Counted from the first letter of the stretch, positions 11,860 to 26,000 are shown. The stretch: 64,000 bases of DNA from Panorpa germanica (GCA_963678705.1 OY783221.1:9734001-9798000); one strand, 5' to 3'. Notes: generated by a model not told the origin, from the sequence alone. Numbers and translations: made by a program.

Positions 11860-14289
11860 AGCGCTCGAGACAAACACAGCATCTGTCAGTTTCTCTGTGT
11901 GTCCATCTGTCAACAAACTGTAGTCAATCTCAATCAGAGAAAGTGAAGGTGCTGTGATACAGAGGTCGCTTTTTTTAGTTACAAACCATTGAGTTTTGTT
12001 TACTAGGTCAACGTTAAAATAGAGCTTTTATTATGTTTTATTTATAAGGCTGTAAATAAAATGCTATAAAAAGTAAACAAGTTGGCGATATAAAAGTTTA
12101 ATGGCTTAAAGAGAATGCAACGTCATGTGAAACGGGCGAAGGCTGAGTTACGTCACCAGAATGATAATAATATTAAACTGTAGAACTGTTAAAAGGTTGT
12201 CTCATTTTAGAATTACATAAAGAAATGTAAGGTAGTATGCCTTAAGCTTCATTCTTACTCACTGTTTTGATATTTAATTTACGTTTTTATTTAATATTTT
12301 AATCTAGATTTCAGGTTTTCAGAATAGCCATTTCTTGTCACATTCGTGTTTTAATTTGAGTTTAGTTAATTTTTTTAGTAATATAAATGTTGGCAGTTCT
12401 TTTATTTATTTATATTTAACAAACTGACATTGAACGTCTTAAAAACTGAAAAATAAAACCTACTGCATTTTGATTATCTTTGAATCCTACTGAATTTAGA
12501 AATATTGGACTTTGTACGTTGTAATGTTCTAAAAATCCAAATAAAACGAAAATTGAATTCTAAATTAAGAATGGTGCATGGAATGACTACGCATATTCCT
12601 ATATGCTAAGCAATTTAAATTAAATACCATACAAGCATTAAAAATCAAATTAAAACAGTTAGTGGGAATGATATTTTAATTGTACAATATTCTGAAATGA
12701 TAATAGTTTAAATTTCGTCGACTAATAATTGTCAATCGGTTGTATTACTTATTTTATTTTAAGGTTCTTTAGTTATACTTTTTCTAATATTTCGTTGTTA
12801 ACAGAAATATTTATGATTACTTAACTTGGATTGCATAATTTACAGTGCTCAAGAAAGACAGATATAAATATTAAGAAAAATATTCTTTATAAATATGCAT
12901 TAGCATTTGAATTTGATATACTTTATAGGTATATATATATTTTTTGGTTCTTATCATTAAACAATTAAACTGATTGCATTCGCTCATGATTTCGCTCATT
13001 TCACAATAAACACATTTGGTTTATAGCCATTCACGTCCACGCCGTCCTAGCACAGGGCAACCCTGCATCTGTGTTCGTCGTGTAACTTTTTTACAAGTTG
13101 GACGCCAAAGCACAATCGAACCATTAACAAAAACCCAGAGTCAATCCGCCATTTACTGACATCTTAGTATTTTTTGCCTTATGTCTGTACTCGTAAGATT
13201 GATAAAAATACAATCAATTTTATCTTGGATATGTAGTAAAAATGTTGAATTAATTTCATGACAGTTAAGTCCAGTTTATAAATTAATAGAAGTTGTAAAA
13301 AGTAAAGACTTCTTGAAGAAGACTGATACAGCCATTTTCCGGCGATGAAGGGTATTATTATTTGTTTCTCAATATGTGAGATAGAGATAGAACTATGTGA
13401 ACGTAATGAACAAACAGAGATAACGCTAATTATTTTGTATTGAAATCGAATTGTGGTGAGTGTGCGTGTTCCCATATGTTCTAATGACACATATTGGAAA
13501 ATAATTAGTTATTACTTATTGTATTTTGTACTAAAATGTATATTCAATTATTTCTACAATATTGTCAACAAATTTATTATTAACATTTCTATCTACGATG
13601 ATGCTTTGGCGTAATATAACGATCTACAAACTTCGTATATTCTCATTTCTTTCACTTTATCTTTTGTCTCATACAACGGAGTGGTTTTTAGTCTTTACAG
13701 CTGGCAATGAGCGAGAGATATATTTTGTAAGTGCCTCAGAAATAAATTAATAACTGGAAATAAATTATTTACTAAATTATTAGTCTCTTATATAGAAGTT
13801 TTAATATTTCGTTAGATAGAAAATTATTTATAATGCGATTAATCCTAATCAGAGTTTATACCTTGAGCCCCTTGTAGCATTGCAGAACAATTTATTTGTC
13901 ATGTGGCATAAGAACTAAAGAAGAAGATATTGACAGAAGATTTTTAGAAGACGTTAGTAACTAATACAGGTAGGAACAGCTCTGCAATCTTTAGAAGTGC
14001 CAAATGGCAATTAAGATTCTAAATCTGCAAAGATTTAACTTCGGAGTGGTTTCATAGAAAGGTCACAAACAAAAACTAAGGGCAGACAGCTCTAAAATTT
14101 TCTTTAGGATTATTAAGATTTGTGTAACCTCTTAATCTGTATTGAGAAGAGCTCTCCTTTTGCTCTTACTTCTAATAAGTAACTACTTCTAATAATTAAT
14201 ATTGTGTTCATTAATATCTTAACAGGATCTTACCAAACATCTAAATTGATAAAGTTGTGTAAAAGCTCTCAAAAGCTCCTAAAATAGAT

Positions 14290-14640
14290 TAAATGGAACA
14301 CATTTAATTACGCAGTAGCTCGCTGACCCATGCTAATTGGAAAGGACGAAGTACATTTTAAACAAGCTTTGTATTTGACAGAAATGTGAAATTAATTGAG
14401 ATTGTCCCTTTGGTCGTGATCAGAAGGCCAAGCCGTCTGCGTCAATCCGACGCTGTAATTGTCCTGTAGACCGTGTAAAACGGGTTAATCGAATACTTGT
14501 CAATTGTCATTGACAGACAATTCAATTCGATGCTGAAGCTGAGGAGTCCTTCATCTTATCATAAATAATTGAACGCCGATGGAAATATGAGACGCACGTC
14601 TTAGAGGTCGAAGCGTTTTAAAACATAAGAAAATGAATGG
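14290..14640. other. GC-richer, low-repeat island; candidate conserved noncoding element
   Basis: This block stands out by composition, with balanced bases in a strongly AT-biased neighbourhood and no homopolymer runs. It contains clustered regulatory-type words: GTCAATTGTCATTGACAGAC (two TGACA/TGTCA cores resembling MEIS/Homothorax sites plus a CAATTG E-box-like palindrome), GTCAATCCGACGC and GGGTTAATCG. No frame is open across it and it matches nothing else in the window. Inferred regulatory; untested. Confidence 0.3.
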
Positions 14641-14935
14641 ACGAACGGATGGAACTTATTAAATGCAAATAAATACTTGATGTGTAAAATTCAACCTTAA
14701 AAAAAACTAAAACCAATTTAAAATCGTTCACCTCTTTAAAATCAATTTGTGTATAAACTAATTTCCAGTAATTCTTAACATTTAATTGAAATTTTATGCA
14801 AGGTATTCACGAATTAACATGTTAATTGTTAAAACACTTAAAGTGTTGGATTTAAAATGGAATCCAGGATATTAACATTATAAAAAAATGTCAGAAGAAC
14901 AAAATGAGATGAACCCATACAAATCAGTACGTTCA

Positions 14936-14953
14936 CCTCTCTCTCTCTCTCTC
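14936..14953. repeat. (CT)n microsatellite
   Basis: Perfect CT tract of about nine units. Confidence 0.85.
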
Positions 14954-16385
14954 CGGATGAGTGTATGCCATAAAATCCAATGGCTTAATAAAGTTATACC
15001 CGTTGAGCGTTAAGACATTGGGCGTAATAGCAGGCACCATTTTATTTTTATTGTATTCATTTAAAGCAGGGGCTAGCAAACATTTGCTTGAGGGCTAATT
15101 ACGTATACGCTTTGAAAGAATAACTTCCTTAGTCACAGTACAAAAAAAATGAATAATTCATTATAACGTTAGTTAGTCATATTTCCATCGTTCAGTTCAT
15201 TATTCAGACAAACTATAGTTTTATATAGTTTTGTTTGGGTGCATTTATGAATTATTTGTGCATTGAATCAGATACAGAATGCACTATTACATATAATTGC
15301 ATACCTAACTTAAATTTCGATTTTTCAGAGATGATATTAATTTGTCGATAAAAATGACTCAAAAGGGGAATGCTAACCGCAATCAATATAACAATAAAAT
15401 CAATGTCCAAGTCGAATAATATAAAAGGCACAAGTGAATTTTTTAAAAATTGTTAAAAGAATATTGTTTATTTCATTAAAATTTATAAAAATCATATTTA
15501 ATCTCTTTAATTTAAATACTAAATATCATTAAGTTGATAATTTGCAAATTGTAGTTAATTATAAAAAAAATTAAATAAACATACTCGTATTTATAAATGT
15601 AAATTAAATATTACAAATGTTTATTATATTTATCAAATAAATATTAAAGAAAAAAGGAAATTAGAAAGGTTAAAAAAATGAATTTAATCGCATCGACTTC
15701 CTAAGAGACTCATCTATAAAAGATTACACATCCCTGTATTGAAGTATAGGTGTTTAATTTCTAGTTTTAATAATGTAAAAGATGTACAAGAAATTCTTAT
15801 TATTATTCCCCTTTATTCTGTATATTTTTTAATGGGTTCTCTTAAATGTTGGAGGCTAGGAGCTAAGAACATTCATGTAAATTTGAAAGATTTTAATTAT
15901 CAAAGCAATAAAACGTCAACAGTTGTTTGTTTAAGATGACAGATATTAAGATAAAGATACCATAAAATTGTTTCTTTTTGTCTTCTTCTTATTCATCTTC
16001 TTCTTCATTTATTCATTTTATTTTTTATTTAGAAATTTTGTAAGTGTTCAGTTGGCTAACTTTATGTTTTTTGTTATATTTTAGTATGACTGACGTTTTA
16101 ATAATGATCTAATTTACAAATTTCTGAAAGAAATTAGATCTGGTAAAATTCTAAGCCACTGCAATAACTTGAACTTAGTTTTATTTATATTTTATAACTA
16201 CTAAGATGTAGTTTTAAGACATACATCTATTTAAGTAGTACATTTATTTAAGGATTTTCTCATCAGCACATGTACCTTATTTTTGAATATTATTTACATA
16301 AGATTGACCGTGTACTAATTATGTTTTGCACAATTTAAACTAAGGCGTTTTGTGTTTCTTAAGAAAATGGGGCTCCAATAGCATT
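14954..16385. other. AT-rich noncoding stretch
   Basis: Nothing recognised. The stretch is very AT-rich at 15400-15660. Confidence 0.45.
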
Positions 16386-16530
16386 AGCCTCAAAGGAATC
16401 ACAGGAAACGAAAGAGCAAACGACGTCGCACAATAAGCAAACGAAAGAGCAAACGACGCCGCACAACAAGCAACTAGAACAGTAGCGAGTGAAGAAATTC
16501 AATATGAAGTGGACTTATTGGCAAAAAGCT
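16386..16530 (+). pseudogene. Jockey-type LINE, RNase H-like remnant with internal duplication
   Basis: The plus frame from 16386 reads SLKGITGNERANDVAQ, a stop, ANERANDAAQQATRT, then VASEEIQYEVDLLAKSLLA and another stop. GIxGNExAD..A..A is the conserved terminal motif of the RNase H domain of jockey/I-clade ORF2 proteins (usual form HxGIxGNExADxxAKxA), which removes RNA from the cDNA hybrid. A 33-bp unit (11 codons, ANERANDxAQx) is tandemly duplicated at 16404-16469, and a TAA sits at the junction. The sequence just upstream (LRKWGSNSI) may be the degraded WxPxH motif. Sequence to about 16770 may be the same element, but I cannot recognise a domain there. Dead fragment. Confidence 0.6.
16404..16469 (+). 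repeat. 33-bp tandem duplication
   Basis: Two units with period 33, differing at only a few positions (GTCGCACAATAA versus GCCGCACAACAA), inside the LINE RNase H remnant. Confidence 0.85.
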
Positions 16531-17267
16531 TATTGGCATAGGGTATGTGGAATAATTCAGAGAAAGAAAGAAAAATTTTCTATGTACAGTTTTCGGTGTG
16601 TGGACGTCGTTGATGGTGAGAAGCTCAAGGTCCGAGAAGAGTGTTGTCACTGATCTCGACACTCAGGATGGAACATATCGGGGCATTAACGCATCTTAGA
16701 AGAAACCACTTAGTGCTGGAAGTAACATTTAATCGTTCTGCCACCTTGTTGCCGGTATTGGATAGACCGAACGATTAACTAATATATTTCTTTAACTGGC
16801 CATGTTAACTAGCTTTTGCAATAACTATAAATATAGCAATCGGATCTTAATGCTGTAATATTATGTATTGTAGATATACTTTCAGATAGAAGGACAAAAA
16901 CTTAATACGTTTTTATATACTCGTATTCTAAAAGTACCCAAATGTTTAATCTATCCAACGATTTCTCACTCACTGTAATTAACTCACCCGTCATTTAATT
17001 TTTAGATTGACAACACTTTCTTAATATTTTTAAATTGAGAACCATTGGTACAAGTTTTTCTAAGGCGCCTGCCTGTACTATATATATTTGTATGATGTTT
17101 GATAATAAATCTGTTTTATACGTTGAGTGATTAACTGCTTTAATTGCATCATAAATTTTTAGATCACCATTAAGTATTTACTTGAGGATTGTTTTAAAGT
17201 TGTCGTTTTAAATACTGATCGTACTGGTTTATTACAATGGCTTTAAATATAACTTTTATGTCTATGT

Positions 17268-17270
<3 letters not shown>

Positions 17271-17347
<77 letters not shown>
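17271..17347. repeat. (TA)n microsatellite, 77 bp
   Basis: Perfect AT dinucleotide run with no interruptions. Confidence 0.95.
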
Positions 17348-17349
<2 letters not shown>

Positions 17350-19345
17350 AACTTATTTAAGCTGAAACTTGTATAAATAAAATAAAAAAACATTAGTTTA
17401 CCAAAAACTCATAAAGCATAACTACAACATTTACCTTAAACGATTGGTTTGACGTGCCTTATTTGACAAGTATACATAAGATTCATTTTAAAGTAATATA
17501 GAGATCATTACAAATTATGAGTCTAAGTAATGAATGCTCTAACAGACAATACATTTTTCGTACAAAATAAATAAAAATAAGAGAAAAGTAAAGTAATTCT
17601 TTCATAATTAAAAGAAAAAGGACCATTGCATTGTTTTTTAGAATTAAGGAGTTTGGTCTTTAGATATATATTTCTGAACTTCGTAATTATTTAAAAACAC
17701 TTCGTTTATAACGGAAATTCACGAAACAAATCAAACACAAAGTTAAACTTTTGACATCATTTTCTTTGTTTAAGAAAGCATCGCATAAAAGAATAGAGGT
17801 CACTGGTGATGGCGATTGTATATGAAGAACTTTTCACCATTGTCAAATTTAAAAAGTTTTGACATTTCTTAATGTTACTACATCACCTATACTATATACT
17901 ATATATCCTATTATTGTAAAAATAATGTAATTTTTTATGTGAATGTACTTAAGGGAGGCCGATGCGCGTATGACTGTAAGGGTCGTGGTCATTGGAGCAG
18001 ATTCTTTTGTTCTACGAAAAGTACACTCTGTTAACTTAGTTTTTGTTAGTTTTTTAGTCACTATTATTGGTGAATTGAGCTAATCAAAGTGATCACAGCT
18101 TGTATATTCCATATAATAATTATTTGGTTAGAAATATTTTTATATAACTATGCAACCGAAGCAACTAGCGCACTGACAATCGATTGCACTGAAGCGTTTT
18201 ACGTATTAGGGGCAAGATTGATATTTATAATTTACGTTTATAATTATTAAACAGCCTTAATAAGTAGTGTTTGGTCATGGGACTGCGCGGTGCCGGTATA
18301 GATGCGCTTTACTATACACTACACTATGTTAATGACAAATTCATAGTAAGAATTACTATGTGACATAATACTATGGTGCTATAATAATTTTATAACAAAA
18401 ATTCCTCTAGATTCAAATTAAAGTCACTAGTAGTATAAAAAAAAATTGTCATAAAACCATTATAGCATCCAGGTACTATGCTCACTTAGTAACTTTTACT
18501 ATATATCGCTCACAGTGTAATATTTACGTTTTCCCGCTAAAGACATGTATTTTAAGTTTATTCAATCATAAATTTACTTCTATTAGATCAATATAATCAT
18601 AAAACAACCTTCTTTGTATCTTTAATATAAAAAAGGTGATAATTTAGACAAAGTTTAAGTTATTCCTTATATAAAAACATATATTTGGTTACGTTTGAAG
18701 GAAGGAAGAGAAAGAAAGTGGAGGAAGACGTAAACATGACCGCTACGATCTGCTGAAACAACAACTGACATTGGCTATTTGAATCTGCGTTACTCTTTGA
18801 AGCAACTTTGTGTAAAATACCAACGATAACACATTTGTACAAATTACCATACAGATATCCCCAAAGAAAACCGTAGTGCTCGCTGTATACACCTTTATCA
18901 CCACTTCTCTTCTGTTTCATATTTAGTCTATTTATGATAATGTTAGAGTTTGATACGAGCCATCTGAATCTGTTAAATGTTTAATAAAAAAAATGCTAGA
19001 AAAGTATTTAACTTGTTTTTTTAGTTTTCGAGACGTTTTCTTAGTTAGATCCATCTAAAACTAAGATGAGGGATCACAGATTCTGTGCAGAAACAACGTA
19101 GTTCATCTACTTTGTGTGTTCCGTTTTCCAGACGACCCAACCCATTCCATCCCAACCCACTCTAAGCGATCCCGAGCCCGAGCCGACTGAACAACCAACA
19201 CAGAGATGGGGTTTTTCAATGTATCCACTGCTACTGATTTTCCCTTTCCACAACTTCTGACTCTAACTTTTCTATTGCGTAATTGACACGAGACCTGTCA
19301 ATCCCATGTCGTATTGTGGATTTAATACAAACTTACACCGTACAA

Positions 19346-19362
19346 ACACACACACACACACA
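19346..19362. repeat. (AC)n microsatellite
   Basis: Perfect AC run of about eight units. Confidence 0.85.
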
Positions 19363-19792
19363 TATACAAACATACAGACATATACCAGTAAAACTAAAAC
19401 TACTTTGTTCAGACTGAGCTAATACATTTCTAATCATACAAAAGTAACTACAATTTGTTATAAGGTTTATTGTGATGCAGGGGTGGCGTAGGGGTAGTTT
19501 GTAGATTACATAATAATATATACCTTCTGTGTATTCTGTAATATAGAATATGTAATGCGTTCCTATACAATGAGATTTTATTAACAATAAGGATGTCTTT
19601 AATATATCACGCTGTCCTATATGATTTGGTATTCACTGTCGTGGCAAAGACTGCATTTGCATTTGGGAGCAGCACAATTCTAATTTCGACATTATTACTA
19701 GTAATAAAGTTATAAAAATATATGTAATCTAGGCAGTGCCGATTTGGAAAAAACATACTTTTTATTTTAGTCAAAAAAATAAAATTTCAAAA

Positions 19793-19890
19793 CGACACAG
19801 TTGGCGATAGTATTGATGCTTGGCGCTACACTTCTGTGTCTTCGGGTTTGATCCCGGACCAGAGTTGTATTTTCTAGGCTTGGTTGTTAT
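19793..19890 (+). mobile_element. tRNA-like SINE, copy 1
   Basis: Runs from CGACACAGTTGGCGATAG through TTCGGGTTTGATCCCGGACC to TTTTCTAGGCTTGGTTGTTAT. GGTTTGATCCC resembles a Pol III B box (GGTTCRANYCC), preceded at roughly 40-45 nt by an A-box-like GTTGGCGATAG. It aligns end to end with copies at 34477-34581 (minus) and 62053-62134. Non-autonomous; it would depend on a LINE partner that I cannot assign. Confidence 0.6.
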
Positions 19891-20109
19891 CAAATTTAAT
19901 AGACTATTTATACTTATTAGGAAGCGTTGTCGACACAATTGTGAAGCCACGAAACCATAAATATTTCCAACATAGTAAAAAAAGGAGGTGATAGGACTTA
20001 ACATCGAAAATAGACCGACTTACTGAACACAATTTTAGGAAAGGTTTTTTTATTTGCTACGATTATAAGCGATCAAAAGAAATGCAAATTTTATCTCCGT
20101 TCATTTGTG

Positions 20110-20165
20110 ATAATTAGAAACAATAAAAACCCCAATGTACATACATATTAACCTATAGTTTTTAA
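20110..20165 (-). repeat. Fragment of ACAGGGTG-ended DNA element family
   Basis: On the minus strand it reads AAAACTATAGGTTAATATG and then ACATTGGGGTTTTTATTG. This corresponds to the TAGGTTAATATATGTATATTGGCG core shared by the other family members. Confidence 0.45.
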
Positions 20166-20176
20166 AACAACAGATC

Positions 20177-20392
20177 CACAGTGCAGCAACTGTCAGACGC
20201 AAATAACAGTCCTTCATCTACTAGTAACCTGCCACCAATTTCTAACTCAACGAACAAAACACAACATCAGTGGTGAACTAGAGGACATGCTTTCAGACAA
20301 TCTAGAAGAAATTCAAAAAGTGCTCGAATTCTTAACTGATATAAACTTAATAAATCAAATTTAACTAAAATAAAATAACTTCAGGCGAAAAA
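20177..20392 (+). pseudogene. Jockey-like LINE 3' end (family J1), copy 1
   Basis: Non-LTR retrotransposon tail, 5'-truncated. The frame encodes the end of ORF2, with EEIQKVLEFLTDINLINQI before the stop, followed by a short 3' end CAAATTTAACTAAAATAAAA and TAACTTCAGGCGAAAAAA. The upstream part corresponds to the TVHHLLITCPQY... region, but here it is frameshifted and carries stops. Two other copies of the same family are at 50850-51436 and 55575-56275. Agreement of the 3' boundary (TAACTTYAGGYGAA) between this copy and the 51.4-kb copy marks the natural end of the element. Confidence 0.6.
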
Positions 20393-23057
20393 AACCTAGG
20401 TTTCAAAGAAAGATGTTCGCAACCCAATTGCCCAAATTTCCGGGCACATATCCCCTGTGCGCTTTTCTTCTTCCCTATTTTCATATAATTGTTTATTGCA
20501 TCAATGTTTTTACATCTGAATGTATTCAGCATAAGAAGGTATTATGGATTTATCCAACAGCTCCTTGAATTAGAGATTCAAAACTTTTAAAAGACTTTCG
20601 AGACAGCGCAAACGGTGGCGATGGGCGGTGGGCGGTAGGCGATGGGCGACAGCGGCAGCAGTAACGGACATATGCATGTCTAGGCCAATAAAAACTCGTT
20701 AATATTTTAAAATTAAGACAATCTACTTATTCCTGGAAAGATAATGGAAAACTATTATGAATTTGGAGAGGAGTGGGAAATAATAATACTTTTGAAGAAA
20801 ACCCTCTTTTATAAAAGGGGCGTTAAAGTACTTATTAAATATTTATGAACGATATTGGTGAAACTAAGCGTTTTGAAGAAAGTATACTCAATTAGAACAT
20901 TAAGTATAATAACAGTAGATATTCTTGTCCACGTGTCATTGATACTACTGACGAAATACAGAGCTTAGGTTCCGATAAAACATCTTCAGAAGAACCTTTA
21001 TCAGGATTACAAAATCCTAAAAAGTTTTCATTAAGGATTAATTAATTATATAGAATCATTATTTAGCTATTCATTTAAGATATTTTGTGTTTAGCAGATT
21101 GATAAACTTGTCTCTGTTTCATCAACTTGCTACGAGTAGTATGGTGTTATAGTTATTATTGGGACTATTCTAGCAGAGTTTGAATAAAAGATTGTAATTA
21201 TAAGATGTATATTTTTAATAAAAAGTATTTTGTAAGTAGTATCAGCACTGGTTTTCAATGAGCGTCCTTTCAGTACAACGTTAGAGTTCACAAGGTTCGT
21301 CTTGCCTCATGCGCCATTACGAAGTACTCACGGTACTTTAGTTAGAGTTACCAAACATAGATGTACTAATACTACGGTGGTATCTACATTGGTATCTTAC
21401 TTTACTATGACAATACATATATTTATAATTAGCGGTGAATACAAATATAATTATTTACTATAATTACAACAGTTATCTTATATACGACAAAGATAAAATT
21501 CTCTTAAGACAGTCGTGTCTGCAAAGTGCGTCCTCCTACGAAATATAAAAATAAAAAATGGAGATGGAGCATAATCATCAAAAGTCTCACTATGAGTCAT
21601 TGTTGGTTATTGCTATAAAACGTAATCATCAGTTTTTTAAATGATTTTGTTTATGCTGCAGACTAATTTATCAATAACATTTATATTCATCTTTGCGTAA
21701 AAGTACAACACTAAAAAAAACTAACACAATTTTATAACTAAAAGGAAAATAAGATTTTTCTTATTTAAAATGCATAGAACGATGATAAGCCTATTCTATT
21801 TTTCTCTTATATGGAGATAATAAAATATATTGATGTACTTCATGTTAAGACCGTATAAACGAAACAGCTACACTCCTTACAAAGATGTGCTACGCTGCGC
21901 CCTTTTTAACCTTCAAACTTTTGAGAGGAAGGTGTACGTTGACTATCGAAGTATATAAAAAATCTTCATTATCTAGTTGGAATCTACTTGATATACACTG
22001 CTATTTACAAGAAGAAAATATTTTTTATGTAAGACTAAGAAAAACTTATATAAAGATACTAGTGCTGCATAGAGATGACAATACATGTTCCAAAATATTT
22101 GTCTTTCTAGTACTTTATTTAACTTCTACTGCAGAAAGACACTAAACTAATACATTTGGCCTAAATGGTAGGTTGCAGTTAGAAAAAATGGTTTCTAAAT
22201 ATTTGAATTCCGAAGAACAGAACATATCTTACAATAGAAAAATTTAAGCATTCCAATAGGCAGACTATATACGACTTTTATGTAGTTTGTGATTTTAGAT
22301 AATGTTTTATTATCCCATTATGTTCATTAGTGATGTCTGAGAGAGATACAGTTATCGGTAAAACCAAGTGGAATTTGCCTCACTTACTAAATTAACTCAC
22401 TTAGTAATACTTAGCAGGTTAAAAAGGTTTATTTTATTTTAACTTTTGAATGCTAACAGACAAAAAGGTCATATTAGGTTTAATCTACTGGCTTATTCGG
22501 CATACTGATTTAAAGTGGAATGGCGTGTCTTTTCCTTGTTAAGGCTGTCCAAATACATAAACAAACGACCTGGTTATATCACCACTTTCTTCATAACAAA
22601 TCACGTTAATTTAATAAAGCGCAGATAACAAATATAAGAAACGGATTAAAAACTAATAGCGTGTATATAATTATAATGAGTTCGCGCGGCTACACAATGG
22701 CAAAGCTGACAACATATAAAATGTGAGACAAACCTGGCATTGAAAATGGTTTACTTCGACATCTAAAAGAGAACGAAAGCATACGACATCCTAAGAATGG
22801 AAACAGTAGTGTGCACGTGGATAATCATGTCAGCAATGACATTACGCTGCTGCGAATTTAACACATTAAATATGTACTACACACTTTATAAAAAGTATTG
22901 ATAAATGATTCAAATCAAGAGGCAAATAATCGATTCAAGATTTTACTAGGATTATATATTTAGATAGATTATGAAAGAGGTAATGTAGTAAAAATGAACA
23001 TATTTTTTTTGACGGAATTTAACAGTGTAGTAGACACCTCTAGTAGATTTATTCCAA

Positions 23058-23071
23058 CCCCGGGCCCCGGG
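23058..23071. other. Isolated GC-only direct repeat
   Basis: CCCCGGGCCCCGGG, two overlapping SmaI-type palindromes, in otherwise AT-rich DNA. Function unknown. Confidence 0.7.
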
Positions 23072-26000
23072 CAATGACCGGTTTCATTTCAAATTATCGA
23101 GATACTTGAACACTTCTAACATCTCATCTAGATTGATCTAAAATATGCATGAGAAATGGAGATAAAAACTAACTTCTAACGTGAAGGCTGAATGGCGTAC
23201 TAGCGAATACTGAACGCAGTATATTATAAAACAGGGGCTGGGAACATGCAGTCTGAGTAAGCAGAAGAAGTAATCATTTTGAATTTTTTTTTAAATAAAA
23301 CTTATATAAATATAAACATATCTATTTATGTATTGTTGAAGAGTCATGACATTGTCATTTAATGTTGTATTTAGTTAATTTTGTAATGTTGTTTATATTT
23401 TGCAAAATATCGTCAGATGTTTTACTATTATTTGACAGTAACTTGTATTGCATTATAGTGTACAATGTTGAATATATATTTATTGAAAATATAATTATTT
23501 AATTTAACTACAAACATCTCCAGAAAACACGAAGAAATCGAGTAATGTACCGTCAAAATATTAGAACATTTGATATACAATCAAAAACTAAAACTAAAAA
23601 AAACAAAATTAAAAAACAAAGTTTCTACTAAATAATAATATTATTGTTTATAATAAATTTAACCACAGTTAATGTTGTATCATTAACATAAATTCGAAAA
23701 CAAAGAAGAATTTCATTCATATTATAATTTTTTAATCTAACTGCTTCTAACTGATTTGGTTTATAGGCTCCAGGTTACATTGCATATATTTTTGTATAAA
23801 TATTTAAAGCAATGTAAATGGACTTAAAATAAAGCAGGTTAATATTAATCTATGTCTTATTTCATATTAGTTTACTAGATTATCGACAAATATGTTGTAG
23901 CAATCATTGTAAAAAAAATTATGAGTTTGAAAATATACAATTTACCGGACAGTTTTGCATAACAGTCATTCTATATCCGTGTACCGGAAGATTAATGTAC
24001 CGCACAACGTACTAAATTACTAAAAATTAACCTATAATTAGTGAATCATCAAGAACAAATATAACCTAATTTTTTACGTGCGATTCACACCCACACATCA
24101 ATATTTACATCTTCAATTTTGAATTGTCCACCCCTGAACCGTAGTATACAATGTATGAGCCGCGTATGCTATAAACTGGGGCATAATTTTAACAAGTGTT
24201 GAGAAGTTTATGCGTCCTCTTATAGGTTATATATATTTCTTTGTAGCATAGGTAACAACAAAGCATTGTATCTTATGCTTACAACCCCTAAAGGCATCAA
24301 CGATTACACACATAAAGCGAAGGGTGTATCGTATTATCTTTATCTATATCGTTTCGTGATATAGGAATTAATATTGTACCACAATATTTTAACCCATGAA
24401 AATTGTATGGCAATTATATTTTGAGTTAGAAGGTTCCGTAGACAGGTGGGATGGCATTAAGTAAAAGTATTATAAAATTAGTTGAAAATGGAAAAAATGT
24501 ATATGAACAATACGTTGACATAAAAAAAATGATACCTAGAGTTTTATTTTCTTTATATCATCGTTGGCTCTAAATCTCTTGTAGACTTGGCCTCCTTTTA
24601 GACTTTTCTCATAGTAAAAGTCATTTTTTAAATGAATATGTATTGTAAATGTCAAGTATAACATCGTAGATACCTTTAAATAACCTTTCTTTTTTAATAT
24701 AATGATCAAGACTCGTTGAAAATGTTACCAGTAAAGACACTGCTTTAAAAAAGATTCATTTTTCAAATACAGCACTGCGACAACGCGTTAAAGAAAACGA
24801 CTTCTTTATAGCATCTTGGAAGCTCTTAAGATATCAACACATGAGAACTACGTCCCTATAAAGACGTCACTAGTTTTATCAATACAAACTAATAACGTAA
24901 CCATGTAAAGTTCAAGATATTCACTTCACTTAAGTTACTTTGAATGGTTCATTCTACTTGCCTAACACTTTCATATAAAAACAAAGCGATATAGTCGATG
25001 TCGATACAGAAATACATTCATAACTTCGTAAGTTATACTTATAAGTTTATGTAACTATTGTTAACTTGTAGTTTGAATTCAAATATATAATACTAATCAT
25101 AAACCCCTTCCCTTTCACTTCCCCTACACCCTTAAAATGGTACAAACAGTTAACCGAAATAAGTAGACTAGAATATTATATTCTAATGTGGTATAGAGTA
25201 GTCAAATTTGGTGTCAGAAGTGGGATGAGTATCTAAATGTCAGAAACAATTTAAGATAAACTTTGTTTTGAGAATATATTAGTAGGCCTTATTTAAATTG
25301 GATGTATTATTTAGCAATAAAGTTTATTTGGAATGATGACGGCGATGAACGTCTCACGATGAGATGAGAGCGACCTCTGGAGTAGGTAAAAGTACTTTAC
25401 TACGATTCCATTGTTCATAAATTTACAAGAGTAATTATCAACTAAGTTCAAGTTAATTGCTTTAATTAGGATCTCTTTAATTATTTTAATTAATTATATA
25501 TATTCATTGTGCTGCTTTTCTTAACTAATTATATATACTAGGTGAATTTATATTCCATTTTATTCCTCAATTACTGATAGAAATGATGATGTTTTAGATA
25601 TATTATTAAAATAACTGACTCTTCCTACGACGTGTTATTTCCAGTTTTCTTATTTACACTTCCTGGATCTTGATATTATCCTGGTATTCCTGATAATGTG
25701 CAGAATTCAGATCTGACATTCCTCATTGTGAGGCCAAAGCCTGGAATTTATATTGCATTATGTATAGATGGTATTTGTACTAATCAACAAAGTATGGATG
25801 CGCATGAGGGGCTCATTGTAATCACCAGATATGCCGCAATATAACCACACCCCTTCCCATTCCTTCCGGGGGATGATGATAGGGGATGAATCCAATAGAT
25901 ATCATTTACAGTATGTAATCATCTATAATCAAGCACCAATTAATAATTGTTTTAATTAATAGATATATGTATTAGCAGGACCGCAACGTGGATATTTGTC

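Larger units (their letters stand above)
9287..14289. other. AT-rich noncoding stretch
   Basis: No gene recognised. It contains a GA tract, a TGG tract and a dispersed repeat at 10196-10370. Around 13025-13160 there is a GC-richer patch without a convincing frame. A 103-codon minus-strand frame at 13179-13490 has no recognisable motif. Confidence 0.45.
16531..19792. other. AT-rich noncoding stretch with microsatellites
   Basis: Contains a long (TA)n and a short (AC)n tract, otherwise nothing recognised. The patch at 19130-19200 is C-rich (CCCATTCCATCCCAACCC) but encodes nothing I recognise. Confidence 0.45.

Noticed and set aside
13025..13160. GC-richer patch as an exon
   Set aside because: All frames are short or carry stops, and no splice pair or motif is convincing.
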